64,000 bases of DNA from Cubamyces lactineus. Taxonomy: Eukaryota; Basidiomycota; Agaricomycetes; Polyporales; Polyporaceae. The notes beneath the pieces are model-generated. The model was not told the DNA's origin. It did no database searches and saw only the letters and a program-made list of their open reading frames with translations. Of the stretch, positions 10,722 through 23,647 are shown in pieces (the first letter of the stretch is position 1; every line of letters begins with the position of its first letter). The stretch covers positions 1,736,001 to 1,800,000 of the forward strand of contig JACDTU010000003.1 in assembly GCA_022376465.1 (NCBI GenBank), read 5' to 3'. The position numbers were made by a program, and so were the translations under genes.

Positions 10722-12488
10722 TCCGTCGCGCGGATGCAGCAGCGTCTCGCAGAAGATGCCGCCCTGCCCGCGTGATATTGGACAGCAACACGCGGGGTCG
10801 CTGTTATTTGTAGACTATCATGGCGCGGTCAACGAACTGAGGTCATCTTCAGGGGGAACATTCGACCAAGCGTACCGAGTAGAGAAGCCTCGGGGCGCAC
10901 GTTGAGAATCCGGGGTAAATGTCTTCAAATGTTCGGGGCAATCCATTGGGCTGTGGGGTAAGTGCATGGGCACACTAAGCGCGTTGCTAGAATGACGTGC
11001 GAGAAATGATCAGACGCAGCAGGTATACAGACCCGAGCTTCGTCCCAGTCGCGCCTCGGCGGTGAAGATTCGGTGGCTGAACGGGTAAGATTCGGTTCGG
11101 AAGTCTATAGTCGTCCTCGACGACCTCCTCGAACCCGTTCCGCTCGACCAATTGCATCACGGAGGCTAATCAGGAACGGAGCCCGACGGGTTATCTGATA
11201 GTTGAAGCTATGAGCATATGATACGGAGAGGAGTCGTGGAGGATATCAGGACGTGGCCAATGATGAGCTCCGCGCAAGTGTGGCCGGGTTGCATTGTAGG
11301 AGGCATCGATGAATGCAGACTGAATCATCCTGGATGTTTAGAACTACGACCATGGCGAAAGTCGTGGAGCTGTGCCTTGGAGGCCAGACTGTCCGCGCGT
11401 TGACGCAGAATGCCGTGTGCAGTCGTGAGAGGAATTAATAAGAGCTGCATTCTCCGAGTTTCCTGAACATCCATGCTGCGTGGCCAAAGGCAAGGATGCT
11501 TCGTGCATGTAGTCCCCACCGCTCGGCAATTCAGCCAAGGTCGCCTAAGAGCTGGTGCACCGAGATATCTGGCTGTCAATCTGTGCCGAAGGTCCTATTG
11601 ATATCACTGCTCTCGAGCCTACCTGCTGTGCATGGAATGCCCGCCGGCGAGTATTTCTCCGTACACGCAATCAAATCAGTGAGCAAGTATTCCTTTCCAT
11701 GATGCCCGGAAGTCGTCGATGTACGTTGTTCTGGCTGCAGCGTGAGATTGCAAGAGCGGTCCAGGTTTTCCGAGCTGACAATGCAACAAAGTACGATGGC
11801 AGGCGGCATATGACATGCGCGCGATGTGTGGACAGATAGATATTGCAAGAAGAGGCGATGGCAGGTATGCGTGTCTACCAACGGACTGTGGAAGCAGAGC
11901 GTTGCGTCTACCGTGGCGTTATGCCAAGTCCAGGGAGGTGACCAATCAGAGAGGGCGGATAGGCGGCCCGGGGGCAATTAACGGGACGCCGAGAAAGTCG
12001 GAGGAGGGAGAGCGGATAGTTGGCTGCGTCGGAACAGCCACTCGAGATGAGATTCATGCCATTCATGCATCACGTCCATCGCTGTCTTTCAACGCCGACT
12101 TCACGACAACTGCACGTCGGCTCGAGTCCAGCGTCGACTATCCCCAACTCCGAGGAGGACGAGTGTGGGATAATTGCGGACGGATTACAGCAGATCGTGG
12201 GCTGGCCGGGCGGGTAGAGTCACAGCTTTAGTCGCAGTTCCAGTCATGCTGACGCGATTGGACGCAAATATTATACGTCCCCTTCCCTCCTTCGCCCGAC
12301 TCTCTCCCTCCCGTCCGTCTATCCTGGCTTGCCATCGTCGCGGAACCTCCCTCTTGCGCCGTCTTGCGCCCTCTCTCGCTCGTTCGCACTGTGGGACACC
12401 ATCGCTCTCACTGACTCGCCCTATAAATTCCGGGAAAGCCCTTCGTCCTACTTCGCTCTCGTCCAACCGCATTCAGCCTATCTCAGCC
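10722..12488. other. Divergent intergenic region, reductase and aminotransferase promoters
   Basis: About 1.77 kb between two divergent genes. The first 100 bp or so probably belong to an upstream exon of the reductase. A minus frame near 11020-11160 starts with ATG and is rich in charged residues, but I could not splice it to the reductase. No other gene, tRNA or repeat recognised. Confidence 0.45.
12422..12427 (+). promoter_or_regulatory. TATA box of the aminotransferase gene
   Basis: TATAAA lies 62 bp before the ATG at 12489, after a pyrimidine-rich stretch (CTCCCTCCC, CTCTCTC) typical of fungal core promoters. Inferred from motif and position. Confidence 0.5.
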
Positions 12489-14414
12489 ATGTCTACCGCC
12501 GCAGAAAAGCACACCAACGGCACCAGTCCCCAGAAGGACCGCTCGAAGCTCATCCCCTTCTCGTCCAGATTGAAGGAGGGCAGGGCGCTCGCCCAGGACG
12601 TCTGGTCCATCTTCAAGTGCGTCGTGTGATCTCAGCCCCGTCCCGCCCGCAGCAGCAGCCCATTAACCGGAGATGAAAGTGCCGCCAACCTCCCGTCAGA
12701 TTGCATCAACCTCGGCCAGGGCTACATGAACTTCGCGCCCCCGGAATGGGTCAAGCACGCCGCCGAGGAGGCCCTGAACTCCGTCGCGACCAACCACTAC
12801 TCACACCCGAAGGGCCGTATCCGCCTTCGCGAGGCGATCAAGAACCACTACAGCCCAGAGTTTGGCCGAGAACTGGATGTAGAGTCCGAGATCCTGGTTA
12901 CCAGCGGCGCGAACGAAGGTCTGTCTTCATCCGGGGCGGGTCCCGTACGTTTCCTCACATTGATGATTAGGGCAATACTCCGTCTTCGTGGCGTTCCTCG
13001 AGCAGGGCGATGAAGTGATCATGTTCGAGCCGTTCTTCGACCAGTACCTGCCCTCCGTCACATTCAACGGCGGCGTTCCTGTCTACGTGCCTCTCCATCC
13101 GCCCAAGCACGATGGCAAGCACAGCAGCTCCGAGTGGACCATCGATTTCGACGAGCTTCGGTAGGTCATTTTTACCGCATCCCCGGACACGGACGCGGAC
13201 GCAGTGGACGCTCACACCCGGCCCTTTACGCGCCCCAGCCGCGCGGTGACGCCCCGGACGAAGATGATCATCGTGAACACCCCGCAGAACCCCGTGGGCA
13301 AGGTCTTCACGCGCCACGAGCTCGAGCAGATCGCAGCGATCGCGGAGGAGCACAACCTGCTCGTCATGTCGGACGAAGTGGTAAGCACCACCTGCTCTCG
13401 TACGCTCCGCGCGCCTTCTCTTCTGCGCGCGCGGTCGGACCCCCGGCGCACCTGGTATCTGACAGCGTCCGCGCATGCTCCTCCCAGTACGATTCCCTCG
13501 TCTTCGACGATAACGAGCACGTCCGCATCGCCACGCTCCCCGGCATGTGGGACCGCACCGTCACCGTGGGCTCCGCAGGCAGTACGTATCCCCCTCCGCT
13601 TCCATTCCGTCCTCTCCGCCCCGAGGAATGTCCCCCCACACGATACCGACAAAATCGCTGACGCGCGCGCACGCTTTCGCAGAGATGTTCGCCGCGACGG
13701 GATGGCGGGTAGGCTGGCTCATCGGCCCGGCGTCGATCATCCAGCCGACGCTCGCGGCGACGACGCGGATCGTGTTCTGCAGCAACTCGCCGCTCCAGGA
13801 GGCGTCCGCGGTCGGGCTCGAGCAGGCGAAGAAGCGCGGCTTCCTCGAGCAGCAGCGCAGGGAGTACACCGAGCGCCGCAACATCCTCACCGCCGGGTTC
13901 GATAAGCTGGGCATGAAGTACACGAACCCGCAAGGGAGCTATTTCGTTCTTTTGGTGCGTGATCCGCGTCGCGACTGGACGGACGGACGGGCAGACGCGC
14001 GGACGGTAACAGTTGTCGGGCATCTCGGGCGCTGACTTGTGTTCCCAGGATATCTCGAGCGTGAAATGGCCCGAGGACTACCCCTTCCCTAAGAGTGTCG
14101 AGGGCAGAGGGCGTGATTTCAAGTAGGTGCTCTCAATGTTTATACCCCAATCTCAGCTGCTCAGATGCACATTCAGGGCGTGCTGGTTCATCGCGATGGA
14201 GGTCGGCGTGTCCTCCATCCCCGTCAGCGAGGTAAAATTTATTTACAGCTCATGCGGTCGCAATGGAGCTGACTAACGTCCGTCTCGACAGTTCTACTGC
14301 GAGGAGCACACCTCCATCGGCGAGAATTATGCGAGGTTCGCGTTCTGCAAGGACGTCGACACGCTCAAGCAGGCGGTAGAGCGGCTGCAGAACCTCAAGA
14401 AATTCCTCGCGTGA
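12489..14414 (+). CDS. BNA3: Kynurenine aminotransferase-type PLP enzyme (Bna3/KAT family)
   Basis: Nine exons: 12489-12616, 12680-12918, 12971-13160, 13239-13380, 13488-13581, 13683-13954, 14049-14122, 14177-14231 and 14292-14414; 438 aa, normal for the family. Class I/II aminotransferase motifs appear in order: VWSIFNAAN, INLGQGYMNF, NHYSHPKGRIRLREAI, ILVTSGANEG, EVIMFEPFFDQY, NTPQNPVGKVF, VMSDEVYDSLVF, then SAGKMFAATGWRVGW. Lys265 is the expected PLP Schiff-base residue, and a phase-1 intron splits its codon. The C-terminus has EEHTSIGENYARFAFCKD. It should transaminate kynurenine to kynurenate, and may also act as a glutamine/cysteine beta-lyase-type enzyme. No clear mitochondrial presequence is seen. 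It converges with the helicase gene. Confidence 0.92.
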
Positions 14415-14656
14415 TTTAGTGGCGGACCCCGTCTGGCGGGTCGTCGACAACGGTGTGGCTTGGCTCGGGGGGCCGAGGCGTTGGTTATTACATGAGGTAG
14501 ATGAAGGGCATTTCCCGGCGTGTTGTATCAATGTATTTGCTACATGGCGACCCATCGCCCAATTCTGCCGCAATCACGTAGTCTTGTTGTACATCGGATA
14601 TCCTCCCTATCGTCGCTGCGTCGCTGCGTTCCTCGCACCCTATCTGCTGTATCTAT

Positions 14657-17600
14657 CTACGCCTCCAGCTGGTCCACGATGCGCGATAGCAGCTCGTTCA
14701 CGGCCGTCGACTTGGCGTCGTAATACGCCGGGTTGCTCACGAGCCGGCGCGCGAGGAACGTGAACGAGAGCACGTCCACCGCCGCCTGCCTATCCGGAAT
14801 CGTCCCGTCCCTCCGCCTGTCCCGATACCAGCCCCGGAGGACGCTGCCCTCCTCGAGGAGCGTCGACTCGAGCGGGAGGCCGTCGTTCAGGAAGCGCGTG
14901 ATCGTGTCCTTGCCCTCCGCCTGGCAGAACAGGTGGAAGTGGCCCGCCGCGCCGCGGTGCCGCACCGCCTTGCCCTGCATGCGCACGAGCTCCTCGAGCG
15001 CGTACTCGCGCACCTGCCGCTCGTCCGTCCCCGGCGCCGCGCGCACGTACTGCGTGCCGAGCACGACGACGGTGCGCGCGCGCACGGGGAGCGTCCAGCA
15101 CGCTTCGCGCGGGACGACGAGCACGCGGAGGATGCCCTCGGCGTAGAGCTCGAGCATGAGCAGCCGGTCGGCTTTGGCGATGCCGTCGTGGAAGAAGCCG
15201 ACGCCGCGCGCGATGAAGTCTTGCAGGCCTGCGGCGTCTTGCAGTCGTGCGAGGTACCGCTCGAGCCGATCGAGGGAGACGTCGTCTGGGAGGTACCCCT
15301 TTGCGGTCTCCATCTCGAGCGCGCACTGCGTGATGAGGTCGCGCGCGACGGGGAAGCATTGCGTACGCGAGGGAACGAAGACAATCGCAGGCTCGCCGCG
15401 CGCGGCTTGGATGGCAGAGTGCGCAGGCTTGGCCATCGCCTTGAAGAGCGCGGCGGAGTGCGGGATCGTGAACGTCTGCGTCGAGACGGTGAGCGCCTGG
15501 TCGCGGTCGCTCGGCCGGAAGCTGTGAAGCGCGAGGGGGTCGACATCGAGCCAGGCGGCGAGGTCCGCAGGATCATTGAGCGAGGAAGAGAGGCCCAGGA
15601 AACGCACGGGGTACGACTGTGTCGCATGGAGCAACAGTGAAACGCCTAGTTCGTACACGGAATCGAGGATTTCGAGACTCTCGCAGAGGACTAATCGGAG
15701 TTTAGACAGCGATTCCTTCATGTTTCGCTGACGGGAGAGCGCATGGAAGAGGTCCGCGGCGGTAACAACGCGGACGCTCTTGCGTGTGGACTTCTCAAAG
15801 AGACGGTCTGCCCCGACAAAATCCACAGTAGCGTCCGAAACCCTCGATTGTTGACGAAGATCCGAGGTTACCTCGAGTGCGATGCTTCTTCGCGGAGCAA
15901 CGACGAGGACCCAAGAGGCATTGGGCGAATCGCGCAACGTTTCCCTACATATCCATAAGCTCCATTAGGAAGGCAAATCTGGTTTGGAGGCTCACCATAT
16001 AGCTAGCTGCCCCATTACAGACTTGCCACAGGCGGTCGGTGCGCACAGAAGCGTGTGCAACCTCGTTTTGACGACGCTCCAGAAAACTTGGCTCTGGATC
16101 GCATTGAAGCCCTGCACCCTTCGAGAGATGACCTCTTGCAAAGGCGGGTTCTGGATCACAGACAACGGAAGGAAAGGTATGTCGAGACGTGGTGTATGCG
16201 AATCCGAGGAGGACGGCATGACGAGGTCTTCCAAGGACGCCTCAACCTCCTCCTCAGCACCCTGCCACCGGTCAGAGACGAAGCGGATCGTCACAGACGG
16301 CGGACGCTTCTGGCTAGGTATCGAGATCACAAAATCGACATCGAGGCTCTCCGTCGTCGGCCTGAAAATGAGGTGTGACAGCTGCAGGATGTTCGTCCCA
16401 TCGTGGTCCTCCACCCACAGCCAGAACGGCTCGGCGGATCCGTGCACCTTGCTGCTCCAGTTGAACGCGCGCTCGACCTTCACAGCGATCTTGAGCACGT
16501 CTGCGCCCAACGGCCGGAGGTTGTATGTGATCCTGGCAGTCGGGAACTGCTTTGCCGCCTCGCGCACGGCGGATCCGTGCCGTTCGTTGAGGTGGAGGAG
16601 CTTGCCCAGCTCCTCCGCGCTCATCTCTGCGAGCTCGGACACCGCGTAGTCGTCCGCCCAGCGCTCGAGGTTGTACAACACATCCGCCTTTAGTTCGAAC
16701 TGTTTCAGGGGGTTCTCGAAGGGCCAGAGCCGCTTTTCGATCGCTTTGCTCATGCCCATGAGCACCGCGCTGACGTTCGCCCATTTGCGGGAAATGGCGA
16801 TCTCGAGGAGGGCACGGATGATACGTCCGCCATTCTGCGCCGCGTACGCCTGGTCGGAAACCAGGGCGAAGTCCTCTGGCCGTTGTTGAGAGATGTACGC
16901 TTGGAGCAGGATGTTGACTTTGCCTTGACTGCTTTCTGTGCCTCCCTGATACGACTCTAGTATGTCAGCGCCATATCAAACCTAATGAAGGACAAACCGA
17001 CCTTGACCGCGCACGGCACGACCTCCATCATCGCCTCCAACTCCTTGACCTCGTTCTCGCGCACTTGTATCTGGTCGAACTACACCAGCATCCAACTCCT
17101 CAGCACCCATCATAGTCTCACACCACTAATATCCACGCACCTCAGTGCTCATGCTGAGCATCGCGAGCACGTCCGCCTCAGACATCTTCGGGCGGAACTT
17201 TTCGTTGAAGATCTCAATCGACTTGTGTCGAATATAGTACTTCGCCGCGATCCGCCCCAGGTCGGTGCAGACGAGGCTGCCCGTCTGGCGGTCGAACGCG
17301 ACCATGCGCGCCTCGGCGAGCTGCAGCGCGGCGGACGTGATGAGCTGGTTCCGCTTCGCGCCGAGGTAGGGGTCTTCTGCGACTTCTTCCCATCCGAGGC
17401 CTAATGTAGAGTGGTTGTGAGACTGGTGTTTGGCTAGGAGGGTAGGGGCTTACCGTATTGGAAGGGGTTCTTGCGCATGCGGACGAAGAGGTAGGTGTAT
17501 CCGAGCCATTGCACTGCGTCGTGGACGTTGGCGACTGTCCCTAGGGCAATCTCCGCGTTGAGTGCGTCGATCATCCCTGCAACGAACCTGGCATAGGTGT

Positions 17601-20600
17601 GAGTAGCGAATCACACGTCGAGAGCTCATATAACACCTACCGTGATTCGATGGGGACCTGTATGATGGCGAGTGGTTAGCGAAGACCTCGCGCAGAAGTG
17701 CCAAACCCGACTCACCTGGGACGTCACCGCGTCAAGGTAGTGGGCGAGTTTGTCTTCCGAGGTACAGATGAAGCCGACACCGCTGTCTTCCAGACCAGGA
17801 CGGCCGGCACGTCCGAATACCTGCAGGACGTCGAGAACAGATAGGTCTGTGAAGGCACCCTTGGAGCTGTCGTAGACCTGCGTCCCTTTGATGATCACTA
17901 CAAGGGCGGAGTCAGCGTTTCAACTATGAACATTCAGTTGAACGACGTACCTGCGTGTGCAGGCAAGTTGACACCCCATGCGAGTGTAGCAGTACAGCAA
18001 AGGACCTGCCACTTGTCAGAATCTCTGCAGTATATACAACTACGAACCTCACCTTGATCGCTCGCGCCTCAAACATCCTCTCCATCATGTTCCTATCCGT
18101 GCGCAGCATCCCAGCATGGTGTATGCCAAACCCATGATCAAACAGCTGCCTCATCTCCTTATTCCTCGACTGCGCCACGTCCCGCCGGAAGAAATCATAC
18201 TGTGGGTGGTCCACGCAGCTGAAATCGTCGAGCGAGCCGTCCGCCTGCGCCGCCTCCTTGATCGCCTCCGCGGCCTTGACCGTCTCCTTGCGCGCGTGCA
18301 CGAAGACCATGACCTGGTGCCCCTCGCGCACGAGCTCGGACACCTTCTCGTACGTGACGCGGTCGAGGTTCTTCTTCGACTGCGGGCTGTTGGGCTTCCC
18401 GCGCACGCCGATGAAGTGTTGTTCGAGCGGGACGGGCCTGAAAGACGAGTCGAAGTAGAATAGGCCTGTGTGGCGGTTGACACTGCACGCGTTGGCTGCC
18501 GTTAATACGATTGTTCTATGGGTGGTTGCACCGAGACCTACCTAAGGAAGTCGGCAACGTCGAGATAGTTCGGCAGCGTGGCACTGAGACCCACGATACG
18601 GATCACGGATTGGGTCGATTCGACCTACGTCTACGTTTAGAGCGTTTCAAGGTTTACCTTGCCATTGACTCACCTGTCTGAGAGTACGCGCGACGATAGT
18701 CTCAATGACGGCACCGCGCTCATCGTTGAGCAAGTGCACTTCGTCGATGATTAAGAGCTTGACTTTCTGACAACGTGGTACGCATTGGGATTGGAGCTTG
18801 TAGAGACTCGGGGAAACGCACTCACCGAGGCCAACTCGCCCTCGCCGGTAGGTTTCCTCGTGACGACGTCCCACTTCTCGGGCGTGGTCACGATTATCTG
18901 TGTCTCCGCGATTTCTTTCTTGGTAAGTTGCATGTCACCTATCCAGACGTCACCATCTGTGTGCAAGACTGCGCATCACACTCGCATACCAGTAAGCTCA
19001 CGGACACGGATTGACAACCACTGAAGCCGTTTTCCGAGCTTGCGAACGATTTCAGAAGCGAGCGCTTTCATGGGTGCACTAGACATCCCCATCAACTTAG
19101 CCATTCAGCTTGCCCGCCGCACATTGGGATGGACGTACACGTAGATAATCTTGAACTTGTCCCTGTCGATTGTCGCCGCAATGTTGCTCGATGCGTCCGA
19201 GCGTGTCCTATGTTGGTCCAGGACGCGAAGCACCGTGAGCATCGCGACATCCGTTTTACCCTGCCCGACAGTCAGTCCGCATCCGACATCGATGTGAGTT
19301 CGCTTACAGCACCGGTAGGAGCTGTCGAGAACGCAGTGAGGTACGGATATTGATCACGAAGGGAAGTTACGGACCACAGATGAGCATGTTCTCGTTTGAC
19401 TGGTAGGCGGTAGGGTAGACGATTGATTGAATCCTGTTCAGTGACGAATAGCCCTGAGAAATGCGTACATCAACAACCAGGCATGTGGTATAACCAGCAA
19501 GCTGGAACGCACCGGGAAGGAGCCCCTCGCGAGGGGATCCAACTCTGGGACGGGAATGAGCCGCTCGGAAGCACGCGGAGGAACTGTCCTGGCAGGGGGG
19601 ATAGTAACTTCCTCGTAGTCCTGCATGGGCGTTTAGTGGCCGAGATTGTGCAGGAGATTGTGAGAATATTTACGTCGTAATCCCGCCGTGTGGTGCCTAT
19701 GGGTAGCATGTATCTCGTCCCGAGATGCGACAGCATATTCCCTTGGACCACCGCGGCTGATGTGTATACATGCGGAAGCACCTCTGGTGCATCGTGCTGA
19801 TCTCGGCGAGGTCAGTTAAGCCTTTGTGGGCGAACGGCTTCTTGCAACTTACAGCAGTACCAGTAAAGAGAGGGCGCTCTGCATTCGCTCGGAGCGCTTC
19901 TTCCATGCGCCTCCGAGCTTCTGCTGGATCGAGTTGATCCAGGCGAAGGGATGTCTCTAAGGAGCGGGTCAACGTCACGAAGCCTTGGCTACAAGCATAC
20001 TTGGTCGGACCTTCTTTCTGTTTTCCCTTGCTACGACCATTGGCTTGCGATGGTTCGATGGGCCTCGACGCCTCTTGCTCGCCTTTCAGATACGCGGAGA
20101 GTTCCCTCACTGCGTCTTGACGCCTCGCCAACAGCTGCATCGATAGCTCGATGTTGTCGAAGCCTATCATCTCGACGAGCTCTTCAGATATCGCATCATC
20201 CCGCTTCGACGAAGACAAGAGCGACACAAGAGACGGCAGCAGATGCTCGACATCAGGTTTCCTGTGGAGAAACAAGGGAAAGTTTGAAAACCAGGGCGAC
20301 TGGACTTCCAACGATGCACCCACGCAAGTAGGGCGCCGAGTAGGGAGTCATCTGCATAGCCCTGGATGTCTTTGGAAGAACCTTGAACGAAGTCCAGGAC
20401 GGACTCCCAGCGCTCGTCATCGTCGAGGTCGGGTGGTACGTCATTACTAGCGGCCGTTGCTAGACCGAATGTGAGACGAGTCTAGGGTAGCATGACTGCC
20501 ATGTTCACCTGGTACAGAATACCTATATGCGATCAGTTACGATTTTCGAAAGATAGTATACTGTGCCCACTTTGCCCATTCGTCAAGGAGGCGTTTGTCA

Positions 20601-20665
20601 CGATCCGCGGATTCTTCCACGGTGCTAACGAGAAGTTCCAGATGGCCTGCAAGATCTACGCCCAT
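14657..20665 (-). CDS. SLH1: Slh1/ASCC3-type Ski2-like RNA helicase with degenerate second cassette
   Basis: Twenty-two exons, summing to 1621 aa (minus): 20665-20562, 20522-20509, 20459-20324, 20261-19853, 19781-19674, 19620-19513, 19453-19375, 19321-19308, 19260-19139, 19078-18990, 18938-18826, 18766-18674, 18624-18542, 18482-18053, 18005-17951, 17897-17716, 17657-17641, 17587-17454, 17400-17141, 17079-17002, 16945-15996 and 15944-14657. Cassette 1 is intact: CAPTGAGKT, DEVHLL, SATLPN, GRAGRPG, then a Sec63-like region ([25 protein letters not shown]). Slh1/ASCC3 drives the RQT complex, which dissociates stalled, ubiquitinated ribosomes. Cassette 2 keeps APTACGKS but has CESLE instead of DExH, SSSLN for motif III and [11 protein letters not shown] for motif VI, and there is no second Sec63 domain. 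The protein is shorter than usual orthologues (about 1950-2200 aa). The first two exons are the least certain. Confidence 0.88.
19308..19321 (-). other. 14-nt microexon encoding part of the Walker A motif
   Basis: Fourteen bases between GACAG and GTAAGC on the minus strand encode the APTGA part of CAPTGAGKT in the helicase. The neighbouring exons supply the C and GKT. Omission would shift the frame, so the exon is required for a functional ATPase. Confidence 0.85.
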
Positions 20666-21162
20666 CGCGAGTCAAACTGTCGTTGCTGTCGTCGTCTGTC
20701 GTGGTCAATGTCTAAGCCTTTCACGAGGCCTATTTTGAGACAGTCCTGGAGCTGTCTATCCTAGTCACTGGAAGGTCGCTGTATGTTGCGGGCTGCGGCA
20801 CCGACGCTCAACGACTCGACGTGAAGTAGACGCCCATTTCGATCGAGGGATGTAATGGGCGCTTGTGATAAGCGCTGGACGGATGAACTTATCTCTGGAT
20901 GTGTTTTCCGAGGGGACGTTGTGGCGCCCAATGGGTAGGACGGCTTATCGTATAGTGTCTGGATGCGGGGAAGATAAGAAGCACTAGGCTGGTACGTACG
21001 GGCGCACAGGCACCCTCCTTCTTATCGCTTCGTAGCCAGTCCAGAATGCATCTACAGCCCGTACTATATAGCCCCACCCCTCAACGACGGCGCTGCGTCC
21101 CCCGCCCCCGCCAGCTTGCAACCGTCCCGCTTTCTCTGCACCACCAGGGCTAGCAGGCAGCC
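20666..21162. other. Divergent promoter region, helicase and permease
   Basis: About 500 bp between two divergent start codons. A TATATA lies at 21065-21070, 93 bp before the permease ATG. No gene recognised. Confidence 0.5.
21065..21070 (+). promoter_or_regulatory. TATA-like element of the purine permease gene
   Basis: TATATA 93 bp upstream of the ATG at 21163, in a stretch otherwise GC- and C-rich. Position and motif only. Confidence 0.4.
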
Positions 21163-23537
21163 ATGTCCATGTCGATCCACACGGTGACGACGGACCAGCC
21201 GGAGAAGATCCCGCCGCCTTCGGTCGACCATCTTCCCACAGCCAGGTCGACGAAGCGCCGCTGGGACGTCGGAGGTCGCGTGCATCGTCTCCACCAGAAG
21301 CTCACCACCAAGCACGGCTGGGTTGGGGACTACGACTATGCTTGGCTTTGCATGCCGACATTGCCGCGGCGATGGGGACGCGCTCGTTCAGGACGTGCAA
21401 AGACCGGACCGCCCTTTTACGCTCTGGACTCCGAGCTGCCCATCATCTTGGCCGCTGCCAGTGGTCTGCAGCATGCCCTTGCTATGCTTGCAGGGCTCAT
21501 CACCCCGCCTATCATTTTCGCGAGTGCGCTCAACCTTGACTCCGAGACGTCCGCGTACATGATTTCCGCGTCACTAATTGGGTGCGGTAAGTGTGTTCAG
21601 CTGCCGTCGTATGAACGTCCACTGAGGTAGTCACTGGTCCGCTAGGTATCCTTAGTCTTGTTCAAATGTCGCGCATACGCCTCTTCGGCAACTATTTCCT
21701 CGGCACGGGCCTCATCTCTGTCGTCGGTACCAGCTTTGCTACCCTGAGCACAGCCAACGCTGTGAGTGCTGCATACACCTGTCCTGGCGACATAGTCTAA
21801 CGTACCTCATTGAAGATATTCGACTCCATGTACGCAGATGGGACATGCCCTTCCACAACGGCACCAGATGGAACGGTCACGCGCGGCGCATGTCCGGACG
21901 CATATGGAATGGTTCTCGGTGCGGGTCCATGACCCTCCTACAGTCATGGATTAGCAGCTCATGAAACCACAGGAACGTCTATCATTTGCTCTTTCCTTGA
22001 AATTCTAATGTCATTCGTGCCTCCCCGGATTCTCAAGCGAGTCTTTCCGCCTATGGTGACAGGTATAAATCATCGACCATACCGCAAAACAGAACAGCAC
22101 AGCTAATGCATCCCTCAGGAACGGTCATCGTCATGATCGGTGCTTCGCTCATCGGCTCCTCCGGTATCCCCAACTGGGGCGGAGGCTCAAACGACTGCAT
22201 GGGCCGCCCCAGCTCGGGCTTCTTCCAGCTCTGCCCCGACATCTCCGCCCCGAGGCCGCTCCCCTGGGGCTCCCCAGAATTCATTGGGCTGGGCTTCTTG
22301 TCCTTCGTCACGATCATCTTCACAGAGCTGTTCGGGTCGCCGTTCCTCAAGAACATTTCGGTCATCATCGGTCTGGCGGTTGGCTGCATTGTTGCGGGTG
22401 CTGCTGGGTATATCGACGGAAGCAGCATCAAGACTGCTCCTGCGATCACGTTCTTGTGGTAAGCCTTACCTAGCTGGTAGTTTTTGAGGACTGTGGGCCA
22501 ACGTCCTAACACCAACCCAGGGTCCATACCTTCAAGATCCGGGTGTACCCTCCCGCTATCCTCCCAATGCTTGCGGTTTATGGTGAGATTCTAGCTTTGT
22601 ACATCCAGGGCGGTATAGCTCAGCAAGTCTACCAGTGTCCCTTGCTATGGAAGCCATCGGAGATATTACCGCATCGGCGGAAGTATCCCGCGTCGCAGTC
22701 GTTGGCGAAGAGTTCGATAGCCGTATACAAGGCGGCGTCCTGGTCCGTGGTCATTCCCCCGCTTGCACACTGCGAAGACACTCATGATCCGTCCATGTCT
22801 AGAGCGACGGTATCGGTGGCTTCTTATCAGCGCTGTTCACCGTGACGCCCCTATCCATCTTCGCACAGGTAGCGTTTATCAGTGCACCGAGGCTGGTTCG
22901 TGTAAGACTAACCCATGCCGCGCCCGACAGAATAACGGCGTCATTGCGATCACCCGATGCGCGAACCGCACAGCCGGGCGATTCTGCTGCGTCTTCCTCA
23001 TCATCTTCGGCGTCCTTGGCAAGATATCTGGGGTCTTCCTAGCGAGTACGTCCATCTCCAATACGCAGCTCGACCTCATCTGACCTGAACGCGTCAAACG
23101 CAGTACCAAATCCCGTGCTCGGCGGCGTCACGACCTTCCTCTTTGCAAGCGTCGCGACGTCCGGTGTCCGTGTCCTCTCGTACAACCGCTTCACGCGCCG
23201 GGATCGGTTCGTACTCGCCGCGGCGTTCTCCTTCGGCTTCGGCGACCTGCTCGTCCCGACCATCTTCACGCACCTGTTCGACGGCGTGCAACATCCGAAC
23301 AAGGGCCTGCAGGGCTTGTTCGACTCGATCACTATCGTTCTCAGCACCCCATGTCAGTGTCTTGTCGGATTTGCTGTTCGCAGGCTTACGTGTTTTGCAG
23401 TCTTGATATCGGGTCTGATCGCGCTCGTTCTCAACCTCATCTTGCCGCAAGAAGATACGGACGACGACGACGACGTGGTCGAGGTCATCGACGTGGAAGC
23501 GCATCCGAATAGCAAGGAGAAGGAGCTCCATATATAA
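21163..23537 (+). CDS. Purine (uric acid/xanthine) permease, NAT/NCS2 family
   Basis: Eleven exons: 21163-21586, 21646-21761, 21816-21918, 21973-22062, 22119-22458, 22521-22582, 22636-22742, 22803-22868, 22931-23045, 23104-23352 and 23401-23537; 602 aa. It is a plasma-membrane proton symporter with about 14 hydrophobic segments. Both family hallmarks are present: the TM1 QH motif (SGLQHALAML) and the signature QNNGVIAITR at residues 436-445, fitting [QEP]-N-x-G-x4-T-[RKG]. An exon boundary falls exactly between the Q and the first N. Other conserved stretches are GTVIVMIGASLIG, AMEAIGDITASAEVS, FGVLGKISGVFLAIPNPVLGG and FSFGFGDLLVP. The tail is acidic. Closest described relatives are Aspergillus UapA/UapC; UapA-like specificity for urate/xanthine is inferred, not shown. 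Confidence 0.92.
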
Positions 23538-23647
23538 GGGACCCATAGCGGCGTGGGATATACACAATAGCTTGGCAGTACAGCACACATAGTAGCGACT
23601 AGACACTCTGAGCAAATAATATAGCACGCACACATCCTCGAAAGCGT

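Noticed and set aside
14790..15640. Long GC-rich open frames on both strands within the helicase gene
   Set aside because: They are shadows of the 1288-nt terminal exon: low-complexity Arg/Ala-rich translations with no domain.
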